Source: Oscillospiraceae bacterium (GTDB taxonomy: Bacteria; Bacillota; Clostridia; Oscillospirales; Butyricicoccaceae). Taken from it: 35,443 bases of DNA. The notes beneath the pieces are model-generated. The model was not told the origin of the DNA. It saw nothing but the letters and a program-made list of their open reading frames with translations, and did not search any database. The stretch lies in the NCBI GenBank assembly GCA_015068285.1, contig SVKW01000004.1, positions 1 through 35,443 on the forward strand, given 5' to 3'. Position numbers and translations under genes: made by a program. Position 1 is the stretch's first letter; each line of letters opens with the position of its first letter. Below are positions 1 through 8,166 of the stretch, piece after piece.

Positions 1-83
1 GTCCCCCTCCCTTTACCAAAGGGAGGCTTATTTTATTTTACTTTACTCCATACATTGATATATACAATATTTTAAATCTGTGC

Positions 84-89
84 TATAAT
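84..89 (+). promoter_or_regulatory. Candidate extended -10 promoter element for the 113..427 ORF
   Basis: TGCTATAAT (TG-N-TATAAT) ~25 nt upstream of an AAGGAGGT ribosome-binding site and ATG at 113; no good -35. Confidence 0.5.
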
Positions 90-112
90 AAGTATGTAAG
101 GAGGTATTTAAT

Positions 113-427
113 ATGAAGTTTTTACTCAATACACAGGAAGAACGATGCCGTATGGAGGTTTACAACGAATACCTCCGCAAGATTCCCCAGCTTCTGGAGC
201 AGCTTGAGGCTGTTGAAAAGATGTACGAAAAGGCTGTGATGGAAGAAAAGATGCTTGAAACCAAAAATGACGACAACAGCCGCGCTCTTTATGCCGACAG
301 ACTTGCCCGCACAAAGGCTCAGTGCAAGGCTCGCGCTGACGATATAAGAGAGCAGGCAAGGCTGATTTTTGCCCTCAAGGCTCAGATCGAAAATGAAAGC
401 TCTGCGCTGAGGAAGTTGATTGGATAA
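113..427 (+). CDS. Small charged coiled-coil-like hypothetical protein (104 aa)
   Basis: ORF with AAGGAGG RBS, followed by a terminator hairpin; Glu/Lys/Ala-rich helical composition. Confidence 0.75.
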   Translation: MKFLLNTQEERCRMEVYNEYLRKIPQLLEQLEAVEKMYEKAVMEEKMLETKNDDNSRALYADRLARTKAQCKARADDIREQARLIFALKAQIENESSALRKLIG

Positions 428-472
428 ATTATTTCGGGCGGGCACAGAGACCCGCCCCTACAAGAAACAGAA

Positions 473-503
473 AAGCCACTCGTGATGAGTGGCTTATTTT
501 TAT
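473..503 (+). terminator. Rho-independent terminator
   Basis: AAGCCACTC-gtgat-GAGTGGCTT followed by ATTTTTA. Confidence 0.7.
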
Positions 504-620
504 AAGGTCACAACCCCTCCACTATCGTAACGATGGCGACGCAAAGCTAGTGCCGTTTACGGCGCCCCCTCCCCTTACACAGGGGAGGCAAGGGTAGGAG
601 ATGATGAGTGGCTTTTGTTT

Positions 621-1490
621 TTACTTTTTTGTGCCGATTTTTTCGCCCATACGGACGATAGTTTCGATGTCGGCGAGAGAGTTTTCCATAATATCACTGT
701 CGACAGTAACCTTGTCCTTTTTAACGAGCACCACAACTGTCGAGCCGCCAAACTGGAAATAACCCTTTTCCTGCCCACGCTTTACCCTGGCTTTGCCGTG
801 GTTATTGACGATTTTACCCACGAGAAGCGCGCCCACTTCGATAATCGTCAGCTTGCCGAAATCGGCTGTTTCGAGAGTTGTATACTCACGGGAGTTTTCC
901 TTGTAGATAGGATAGTAGTCATTGGCAATAGGGTTTACTGTGTGAAGAACGCCCTTGATAAAGGTATTTTCACCCTTTTCGCCGTCTGCCACATAGCAAT
1001 ATCTGTGATAATCGTCGACACACAGGCGGAAAATCATCACATATCCGCCCTTGTATTCTTCGGCAAGAGAGCGGTTTTTAAGCAGAGATTCCACATTATA
1101 GCGTGTGTGCTTGATGTTGAAAAACGTATCGTCAGCTATTGGGATGACAGTCAGCTTGCTGTCGGCAGGGCTGATGAAATGGTTTTTATCCATATCGACA
1201 GGGCGAGCCTCAGGACAAATTTCACGTGTGAAAAACTCGTTGTAGCTATTGTATTTCACCGGCTTGAACTGGGACATATCAATGTTATTGCTCTTTATGA
1301 AAGGCTTGATAAGTACACAGGAAAGCTTTGTGGACAAAAATGCCCCTGCAATTTTTGAAATAAACGGCGCTGTCAGCGGCTTGAGGATAATTCTGCCCAG
1401 AGCTGTGCCATATAAGAAGGACAGGGCTTTTTCCTGTCCGTCTGTTTTTTCTATAAGTGTTCCGTTACGGAGCTTTTGTTTCATCTTCAA
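621..1490 (-). CDS. psd: Phosphatidylserine decarboxylase
   Basis: 289 aa; C-terminal FGGSTVVVL (GST autocleavage motif), internal VDDYHRYCYVADG; overlaps the downstream end of pssA. Confidence 0.93.
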   Translation of the reverse strand: MKMKQKLRNGTLIEKTDGQEKALSFLYGTALGRIILKPLTAPFISKIAGAFLSTKLSCVLIKPFIKSNNIDMSQFKPVKYNSYNEFFTREICPEARPVDMDKNHFISPADSKLTVIPIADDTFFNIKHTRYNVESLLKNRSLAEEYKGGYVMIFRLCVDDYHRYCYVADGEKGENTFIKGVLHTVNPIANDYYPIYKENSREYTTLETADFGKLTIIEVGALLVGKIVNNHGKARVKRGQEKGYFQFGGSTVVVLVKKDKVTVDSDIMENSLADIETIVRMGEKIGTKK

Positions 1491-2172
1491 ATATCTCCCC
1501 TATGATCTGGCTTGATTCGTCGCTGGATTCAGGCAGCTTGAACTTTGTATATGTCTGGATGATGAATACTGTCACGATAACTGCCGCTATTGCAATGAGA
1601 ATTGTTTTAATATCAGGCTTTTTCAGCGGGAAGTCGAGAACAAAAAGCGTACCCACTAAAATAAGCAGACCATGGAGCAGAATGAGGAACACATAGTCGC
1701 TCATCAGAAACTGAAGCCAGAAGAAAAGCGGAAGAATGAACGAAATAGTCGTTACAGGCAAGCCGCGGTATACCTTATTGGCTCCGCCTTCTGTTTTCTG
1801 GCGCTTTTCCTCCATTACATTGAAAAATGCAAGGCGAATAACTGCGCAAAGACAGTAATAGAAAACGATAGCAAGGCCGATTGTGCCTCTTACGCCTAAA
1901 AGATAGCAGATAAGCGCAGGATAGACACCGAAGCAGATAACATCGCACAGAGAGTCAAGCTGGATGCCGAAGGCTCTTTCGTCGGCTGTGCGGTTTTTCT
2001 TGGAGCGGGCAACTCTGCCGTCAAAGGCATCGCAGATTCCCGAAAACGCAAGGCAGAAAATAGCCTCCTTATAGTCGCCGTGAATGGCCTGTGTCATGCC
2101 GTAAACCGATGAAATAAGGCTTATATATGTAAGAATTACTGTATAATCATAAAAACCAATAAGCTTTAACAT
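1465..2172 (-). CDS. pssA: CDP-diacylglycerol--serine O-phosphatidyltransferase (CDP-alcohol phosphatidyltransferase family)
   Basis: DAFDGRVARSKKNRTADERAFGIQLDSLCD matches the DGxxAR...G...D...D signature. Start placed at MLKLIGFY (2172), preceded by GGGAGGG. Confidence 0.92.
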   Translation of the reverse strand: MLKLIGFYDYTVILTYISLISSVYGMTQAIHGDYKEAIFCLAFSGICDAFDGRVARSKKNRTADERAFGIQLDSLCDVICFGVYPALICYLLGVRGTIGLAIVFYYCLCAVIRLAFFNVMEEKRQKTEGGANKVYRGLPVTTISFILPLFFWLQFLMSDYVFLILLHGLLILVGTLFVLDFPLKKPDIKTILIAIAAVIVTVFIIQTYTKFKLPESSDESSQIIGEIFEDETKAP

Positions 2173-2279
2173 AGTTATACCTTCCCTCCCCTTTAAGAAC
2201 AAATGCAATATAACATATTTGCTTTTAGACATTATACCATAAGTGTGAGGTTTAGTAAAGAAAAATCGGCAAAATAAAT

Positions 2280-2303
2280 GCCGCCCATTTAATGGGCGGC
2301 TGT
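2280..2303 (-). terminator. Terminator downstream of the DUF1292 gene
   Basis: GCCGCCCATTAAATGGGCGGC followed by ATTTATTTT on the minus strand. Confidence 0.75.
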
Positions 2304-2308
2304 ACTTT

Positions 2309-2560
2309 TTACTGGACTTCCCAGCGGTGGCTGTTTCTGTTGTCAAATTCGACGATTACCTTTTCGAGAAGTTCTTCATCTTCGATGCTTTCCAGGTATT
2401 CACCGTCGACAAGCTGAAGCAATACGGCTTCTTCTTCGCCCGGCTTCAAAAGGGCTACGAATGTGCCGCCTTCAAATTTGAAATTATCATAAACAAGATA
2501 TTCAACTTCCACGCCGTCCTCGTCTTCAACGAGGATTGTTTCCATTTTTTCGTTTTCCAT
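2309..2560 (-). CDS. DUF1292 domain protein
   Basis: 83 aa acidic protein (TILVEDEDGVEVEYLVYDNFKFEG...YLALL-type pattern) typical of DUF1292. Confidence 0.8.
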   Translation of the reverse strand: MENEKMETILVEDEDGVEVEYLVYDNFKFEGGTFVALLKPGEEEAVLLQLVDGEYLESIEDEELLEKVIVEFDNRNSHRWEVQ

Positions 2561-2572
2561 ATTATCCTCCGA

Positions 2573-3451
2573 TTAGAGTGTCTTTTCGGCAGCTTCTACA
2601 ACGTGCTTCATAAGCACGGAAGTTGTAACAGCACCCACACCGCCAGGGACCGGTGTGATAGCATCAACGATAGGCTCGACTTCTGCATAAACTGCGTCAC
2701 CAGACATACCGCCAACACCCTTAGATGTGACCTTTTCGGCATCCCAGTTCATAGAAACGTCGATTACAACCTGACCTTCGCGGACATAGTCCTTTGTAAG
2801 GCTCCTGAGTACGCCCGCTGCCGAAATAATGATATCAGCCTCACGGCATACAGCCGCTGTATCAACAGTCTTTGTGTGGCAGATTGTGACAGTTGCATTC
2901 TTCTTCATAAGCATCATAGCGGCAGGCTTGCCTACAACGAGAGAACGGCCGATTACGACAGCCTTCTTGCCCTTGCAGTCGATGCCGTAATGGTCCAAAA
3001 TCTCCATGCAGGCTGCAGGAGTACATGGTGCATAGCCGAGGTCGTCTCTGTCTTCAAATACGCCTGCGTTTGAAAGATGAGTCATGCAGTCGACATCCTT
3101 TTTAGGGTCGAGGCGGTTGCATATCTCATTCTGGTCATTTTTAAGATGCTTTGGAAGAGGACGGAACATAAGCACGCCGTGGATTGTGTCGTCTGCATTG
3201 ACTTCATCAATAACGGCAAGAACCTGTTCTTTTGTCGCATCTGCAGGAAGCTCAAACTTTTTGATTTCAACGCCGACCTGTGCGCCCTTTGTGACAGCGC
3301 CCTTTTCGTATGAAAGGTCAGATGGGTCTGCGCCTACTCTCACAATGCCGAGAGTCGGCACTACGCCCTTTTCACGGAGGGCATTTGTTCTTTCAAGGAG
3401 ATTGGCAACGATAGCTTCGTTGACCTCCTTGCCGAGTAATCTCTTTGCCAT
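2573..3451 (-). CDS. folD: Bifunctional methylenetetrahydrofolate dehydrogenase/methenyltetrahydrofolate cyclohydrolase
   Basis: GRSLVVGKPAAMMLM, PVPGGVGAVTTSVLMKH; start placed at MAKRLLGKEV (3451). Confidence 0.95.
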   Translation of the reverse strand: MAKRLLGKEVNEAIVANLLERTNALREKGVVPTLGIVRVGADPSDLSYEKGAVTKGAQVGVEIKKFELPADATKEQVLAVIDEVNADDTIHGVLMFRPLPKHLKNDQNEICNRLDPKKDVDCMTHLSNAGVFEDRDDLGYAPCTPAACMEILDHYGIDCKGKKAVVIGRSLVVGKPAAMMLMKKNATVTICHTKTVDTAAVCREADIIISAAGVLRSLTKDYVREGQVVIDVSMNWDAEKVTSKGVGGMSGDAVYAEVEPIVDAITPVPGGVGAVTTSVLMKHVVEAAEKTL

Positions 3452-3461
3452 GATATTCCTC

Positions 3462-4082
3462 CTAAACACCGAAACCGGATTTTACTGTATTGAAAATATC
3501 GTCTGCCATAGCGCAGTATTTATCCAGCATACCGAGAGCCTTTGCGTTCATTTCGTCGGCAACTTCACGGTTTTTAAGTGTCTTTGTATTGATAAATACA
3601 TTAAGGCTTGCCGCCTGAAGTCCTGCCTTACAGCATACAGCGGCGCAGCCTGCATCGGAAACGGCAAGACGGCTGCCCTTTTCGGCAAATACTGCAATAT
3701 ATTCGATAGCCTGACAGCAAAGCTCCATAATCTTCATAGGTGTGGAGCAGGCAACGAGAGTTGCTTCTTCGAGAATCTGTGCGCGGTCAGGGTTATCCTT
3801 TGGAATACCGTAAGCCTTTGCAAGAGGAACAAAGTTGATTTCGTCAGCTTCGACCTGGTCTAAAAGCTCCTTCTGCAGAGCGTCACATTTTGCCTTGAGT
3901 TCAATGATTTCAGCCTCGACAGCGGCATACTTCTTCTTGCCCACTGTGAGCGAGCCGACCATATTGCCGAGAGCCGTGCCGATAGCGCCAACCAATGCCG
4001 CCGCACCGCCTCCGCCCGGAGCAGGAGCGTCAGATGCCAGCACTTCAACAAACTTGCGGCAGCTTTCCATTGTCATATCCAT
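3462..4082 (-). CDS. fchA: Cyclodeaminase/cyclohydrolase family protein (methenyltetrahydrofolate cyclohydrolase-like)
   Basis: APAPGGGGAAALVGAIGTALGNMVGSLT signature of the FTCD cyclodeaminase/FchA family; adjacent to folD. Confidence 0.88.
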   Translation of the reverse strand: MDMTMESCRKFVEVLASDAPAPGGGGAAALVGAIGTALGNMVGSLTVGKKKYAAVEAEIIELKAKCDALQKELLDQVEADEINFVPLAKAYGIPKDNPDRAQILEEATLVACSTPMKIMELCCQAIEYIAVFAEKGSRLAVSDAGCAAVCCKAGLQAASLNVFINTKTLKNREVADEMNAKALGMLDKYCAMADDIFNTVKSGFGV

Positions 4083-4111
4083 AAATGTAGTCTCCTTTAT
4101 AGTTATAAGAA

Positions 4112-4153
4112 AAAGCTCTCGGATACACTTTTCAGTTGTATCCGGGAGCTTTG
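4112..4153 (-). terminator. Terminator between guaA and fchA
   Basis: AGCTCCCGGATACAACTGAAAAGTGTATCCGAGAGCTTTTTC on minus strand. Confidence 0.75.
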
Positions 4154-4182
4154 CTTCGCTTTGTATATTTTATGCTATTCTA

Positions 4183-5160
4183 TTATTCCCACTCGATTGT
4201 GCCTGTTGGCTTTGGTGTGAGGTCGTAGAGAACGCGGCAAACGCCTGGAACTTCTGTTACGATTCTCTTTGTGATGTGGTTGAGGATTTCGTATGGGATT
4301 TCTTCGATAGTAGCTGTCATTGCGTCAACTGTATTTACAGCGCGGATGATTACGAACCATTCGTCTGCGCGCTTGTCGTCACGAACACCGACAGTTCTCA
4401 TATCAGGAATAGCTGTGAAGTACTGCCATACCTTTTCGCTGAGGCCATTCTTATCGAATTCTTCACGGAGGATAGCATCGGATTCACGGAGAGCGTGGAG
4501 TCTGTCACGTGTGATAGCGCCGAGGCAGCGTACGCCGAGACCAGGACCTGGGAATGGCTGACGGTATACCATGCCGTGTGGAAGACCGAGAGCTTCGCCG
4601 ACTACTCTTACTTCGTCCTTATAGAGGAACTTGAGAGGTTCAACAAGCTCAAACTGCATTTCTTCTGGGAGACCGCCAACATTGTGGTGAGCCTTAACGC
4701 CCTTGGATTCGATGATGTCAGGATAGATTGTGCCCTGTGCGAGGAAGGAGATACCTTCGAGCTTTCTTGCTTCTTCATCAAATACCTTGATGAATTCGCC
4801 GCCGATAATCTTACGCTTTGTTTCAGGATCAGCTACGCCTGCAAGAAGATCGAGGAAACGGTCTGTTGCATCAACATAGATGAGGTTTGCATCCAAGCCC
4901 TTTTCGAAAACTTCGATAACCTGTTCACTTTCGCCCTTACGCATAAGGCCGTGGTTAACGTGAACGGAAACGAGCTGCTTGCCGATAGCCTTGATGAGGA
5001 GAGCAGCAACAACAGAGGAGTCTACGCCGCCGGAGAGAGCAAGAAGAACCTTCTTGTCACCAACCTGCTTACGGATGATCTCAACCTGTTCGTTGATAAA
5101 TGCTTCAGCAAGTTCAGGGGTATTGATGCGTGCCATTGATTCTGGACGGATATTTTCCAT
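4183..5160 (-). CDS. guaA: GMP synthase, ATP-pyrophosphatase/dimerisation part only (no glutamine amidotransferase domain)
   Basis: 325 aa; LALSGGVDSSVVAALL PP-loop, QPFPGPGLGVRCLG, C-terminal KPTGTIEWE; begins at MENIRPESMARINTPELAEAFI, so the ~200 aa GATase is absent. Confidence 0.93.
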   Translation of the reverse strand: MENIRPESMARINTPELAEAFINEQVEIIRKQVGDKKVLLALSGGVDSSVVAALLIKAIGKQLVSVHVNHGLMRKGESEQVIEVFEKGLDANLIYVDATDRFLDLLAGVADPETKRKIIGGEFIKVFDEEARKLEGISFLAQGTIYPDIIESKGVKAHHNVGGLPEEMQFELVEPLKFLYKDEVRVVGEALGLPHGMVYRQPFPGPGLGVRCLGAITRDRLHALRESDAILREEFDKNGLSEKVWQYFTAIPDMRTVGVRDDKRADEWFVIIRAVNTVDAMTATIEEIPYEILNHITKRIVTEVPGVCRVLYDLTPKPTGTIEWE

Positions 5161-5282
5161 AATAACCTCCTAAATATATTAAATAGATTTTGAATGCCTA
5201 TATTATACCCATAAAGAAAGCTTTTGTTCATTAAAGTTTCTTTAACATTATAATTATATCAAAAACGACCTTTTATTGCAAG

Positions 5283-5311
5283 AAAAAATTTATCTGTCAA
5301 CAAATTTTTTG
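5283..5311 (-). terminator. Terminator-like hairpin downstream of the TIR-MORN gene
   Basis: AAAAAATTT-atctgtcaac-AAATTTTTT (AT-rich inverted repeat). Confidence 0.5.
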
Positions 5312-5328
5312 TTCTCGCAGGGTATATT

Positions 5329-6588
5329 CTATTCGCCTGTGTATTTATTGTCATGGAAGCGGCCTCTGTAGGCTGTGCCGTCTTTATTCATATAAACGCC
5401 CATACCTTCGCGCTTGCTGTCTGCCCAGTCACCTTCATAGCTGCCGCCGTCTGCCCAGACATACCTGCCCTTGCCGTGAAGCGCGCCCTTTACAAAGTCG
5501 CCCTCATATACATCGCCGTTTGCCCAGCAGTGCTTACCCTTGCCCGTGCGGTATCCTTCTTTGAAATCGCCCTCGTAGGTGCCGCCGTCTGTCCATCTGA
5601 ACTTGCCCTTGCCGTGAAGCACACCCTTTACAAAATCGCCTTCATATATATCGCCGTTTGCCCATATATATTTGCCCTTGCCTGTGCGGTAATTATCGGC
5701 AAAATCGCCCTCATAAGCATTGCCGTTAAGCCATGTATACCTGCCTTTGCCGTGAGGGATTCCCTTTTCAAAACTGCCTGTGTATGTTTCACCGTTTACC
5801 CATACATATCTGCCGTTTCCTGTGCGCTCACCCTTTATAAAATCGCCTTCATAAGAGTCGCCGTTTGCCCATATATATTTACCCTTGCCTGTGCGCAGAT
5901 TATTTTCAAAGTCGCCTTCGTATGTATTGCCATTCGCCCAGGCATACTTTCCTCTGCCGTGGAGAGCGCCTCTGACAAAGTCACCCTCATAGGTATCGCC
6001 GTTTTTCCAGACATATTTGCCCCTGCCTGTACGCTCGCTGTTTCTGACCTCGCCCGTATAGGTGCCGTTGTCGTATGTCATGGTTTTTATCTCCGCAGGG
6101 GTATCGAGCTTTACTTCATTGATAGCTTCCGCGGCAATATTTTTTATTTTCTCACGGCTGATTTCCGGCTTTTTCTCCGTTTTTTCCCTGCCCAATGCGT
6201 GTAAAATACGCTCCGAAAGCTCCTCAATACGGTCGTTGAGGTCGGGCGTCATGCCGTCTATCCAGTGTATTCTGCCCAGATAATAACGGGCATCATCGGA
6301 AATATCCTTGTCGGCAATGTGGAATGGTATTATAACCACATCCGAGCGGCTGAATGCAATATCAATTTCGTTGAGCACATGGCGTGATTCAGAAGCCGCC
6401 TTATTGAGCACAACGAGAAAAACCGAGCAGCTGTCAATAGCGCGCTTGATACTGCCTGCGTAAGTGCCCTCAACATCGCGGGGCGCATACCAGCAGCGTA
6501 TTCCCTTATGCTCCAGCTTGTTTACGATAGCCTCTGTTATCGTGCGTGACGATTCTGTATGATAACTGATAAAAACATCTATTTTCAT
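5329..6588 (-). CDS. TIR-domain protein with C-terminal MORN repeats
   Basis: N-terminus DVFISYHTESSRTITEAIVNKLEHKGIRCWYAPRDV...AGSIKRAIDSCSVFLVVLNKAASESRHVLNEIDIAF (TIR fold), then ten full 23-aa YEGDF..G..HGKGKYxWANG MORN repeats plus one partial. Confidence 0.92.
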   Translation of the reverse strand: MKIDVFISYHTESSRTITEAIVNKLEHKGIRCWYAPRDVEGTYAGSIKRAIDSCSVFLVVLNKAASESRHVLNEIDIAFSRSDVVIIPFHIADKDISDDARYYLGRIHWIDGMTPDLNDRIEELSERILHALGREKTEKKPEISREKIKNIAAEAINEVKLDTPAEIKTMTYDNGTYTGEVRNSERTGRGKYVWKNGDTYEGDFVRGALHGRGKYAWANGNTYEGDFENNLRTGKGKYIWANGDSYEGDFIKGERTGNGRYVWVNGETYTGSFEKGIPHGKGRYTWLNGNAYEGDFADNYRTGKGKYIWANGDIYEGDFVKGVLHGKGKFRWTDGGTYEGDFKEGYRTGKGKHCWANGDVYEGDFVKGALHGKGRYVWADGGSYEGDWADSKREGMGVYMNKDGTAYRGRFHDNKYTGE

Positions 6589-6659
6589 GGCCCATCTCCT
6601 GAGTTTTATTCTTATTTTATATTATACTATTTTGCAAGATTATCTGTCAATAACAAAGA

Positions 6660-6688
6660 AAATCGCTCTCATACGAGAGCGATTTTAC
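6660..6688 (-). terminator. Terminator downstream of M20 hydrolase/TIR-MORN intergenic region (bidirectional hairpin)
   Basis: AAATCGCTCTC-gtat-GAGAGCGATTTT. Confidence 0.65.
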
Positions 6689-6701
6689 ATTATATAATAT
6701 A

Positions 6702-7883
6702 TTACTTTGAGATTGCGTTTCTGATTTCTTCGTTCATAAGAACATCGATAGCAGAAGCCGCCATAGCCTTGATAGCTGTGAGGTTTGCCTTGTAAGCAAG
6801 CTCGCCGTTTACATGAGCAAGGAAGGCTTCGTTGTGGCAGGTGCTGCCGTCTGTGTTTTCAACATTGAGGGAGACATAGCAGGTTGGCACAACGCGGGAA
6901 ACATTGCCCAGGTCTGTGGAGCCCGATGGCTCTTTCTTTTCCTTGTTGAAGTTTGTATAGCCCATAGCTGTCAGGTTATTTGCCATAACTTCAACGAGAA
7001 CAGGGTTGCAGTTGAGGTTATCGAAGGAGTTTTCGTAATAACGATAGCTCATTGTTGCGCCTGTCATAAGCTCTGCGCCCTTTGCGCAGTTAATTACCTT
7101 CTGAGTTACTGTGTTGAGGTAATCTCTGTCAGCCGCACGGCAGAATACCTTGTAAACTGCGTGGTTTGGCACGATATTTGGTGCCATACCGCCTTCTGCA
7201 ATGATACCGTGGATACGTGTATCAGGCTTTACGTGCTGGCGGAGGGCATTGATGCCGTTAATCATAAGGTATGCGGCATCGAGAGCGTTGATGCCGTCCC
7301 ATGGTGCGCCCGCTGCGTGAGCAGCCTTGCCTTCAAATGTGAATTCGAGGGAGTCGATAGCAAGGGAGGAGCCGTTGAGCTCTGTCTTTTCAGAGCCTGT
7401 GAGGTGCATCTGGAATGCTGCGTCGATATCGTCAAAACAGCCTGCGTTAACCAAATCAACCTTGCCGCCTGTGCCTTCTTCGGCAGGAGTGCCGATATAG
7501 ACGATAGTGCCGTTAAAATGCTCCTTGAGCTGAGCGAGAACGTCAGCCGCGCCGAATGTGCATGCTGCGATCCAGTTATGTCCGCAGGCGTGGCCAGGCT
7601 GGTCCTTGTTTGGGCCATAGCCAGGAAGTGCATCGTATTCAGCGAGGAATGCGATTTTTGGAGAGCCTTCTCCGATTTCACAGCGGAATGCTGTGTCGAG
7701 ACCGCCGTAAGGATACTGAACACGGAAACCGCGCTTTTCCATTTCTGTGACGAGGAACTTTGAGGAATAATATTCCTCGTTGCCCATTTCAGGGTGCCTG
7801 AAGATCTCATCGCAGATGTGGTTGTAAAGGTCTATATTTTCTTCTGCAAGGGCGAATGCCTTGTTCTTTAATTCGTTAATCAT
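6702..7883 (-). CDS. M20 family metallo-amidohydrolase/peptidase (AbgB-like)
   Basis: FLAEYDALPGYG..HACGHNWIAA, GTPAEEGTGGKVDLV, HAAGAPWDGINALDA: M20 dimetal hydrolase motifs. Confidence 0.9.
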   Translation of the reverse strand: MINELKNKAFALAEENIDLYNHICDEIFRHPEMGNEEYYSSKFLVTEMEKRGFRVQYPYGGLDTAFRCEIGEGSPKIAFLAEYDALPGYGPNKDQPGHACGHNWIAACTFGAADVLAQLKEHFNGTIVYIGTPAEEGTGGKVDLVNAGCFDDIDAAFQMHLTGSEKTELNGSSLAIDSLEFTFEGKAAHAAGAPWDGINALDAAYLMINGINALRQHVKPDTRIHGIIAEGGMAPNIVPNHAVYKVFCRAADRDYLNTVTQKVINCAKGAELMTGATMSYRYYENSFDNLNCNPVLVEVMANNLTAMGYTNFNKEKKEPSGSTDLGNVSRVVPTCYVSLNVENTDGSTCHNEAFLAHVNGELAYKANLTAIKAMAASAIDVLMNEEIRNAISK

Positions 7884-8001
7884 GATTTTGCTCCTGTTGA
7901 TTTTGCTGTTATGCGGACAATTCGTGAATTGTCCTTATGTTATATGAGATACGTACGGGCATGGAAACCCGCCCCTACATTTTATTACAGTTGCTTCCGG
8001 C

Positions 8002-8163
8002 GGCCGCTGATTTGGTCAGAGTATGTTTATCGACGAGATATTTTTTCGTCAGGGCGATTAAAAAGCGGAGGCAATACTTTGTGTATTAACGAGCATTTTT
8101 CATCGTCATTGGCGGAAAAAGAGCCGTCGAGAAACGTGCTTATGATCGAATCAGTGGTTGCCA
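8002..8163. repeat. T element copy 1: ~160-bp structured dispersed repeat between the YfcC stop codon and the M20 start
   Basis: Aligns almost end to end with 16357..16518; imperfect terminal inverted repeats (GGCCGCTGATTTGG / CGAATCAGTGGTTGCC) and conserved internal hairpin AATAC-TTTGT-GTATT. Confidence 0.85.
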
Positions 8164-8166
8164 CTC

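Noticed and set aside
3835-5139. 434-aa plus-strand ORF
   Set aside because: Antisense shadow of guaA/fchA; Cys/Ser/Phe-rich nonsense-like composition, no RBS; the minus-strand proteins are clearly real.
5161-5328. Purine-type riboswitch upstream of guaA
   Set aside because: No conserved purine aptamer elements found; region is AT-rich with only a terminator-like palindrome.
5353-6204. 283-aa plus-strand repetitive ORF
   Set aside because: Antisense shadow of the MORN repeats; its periodicity comes from the 69-bp coding repeat on the other strand.
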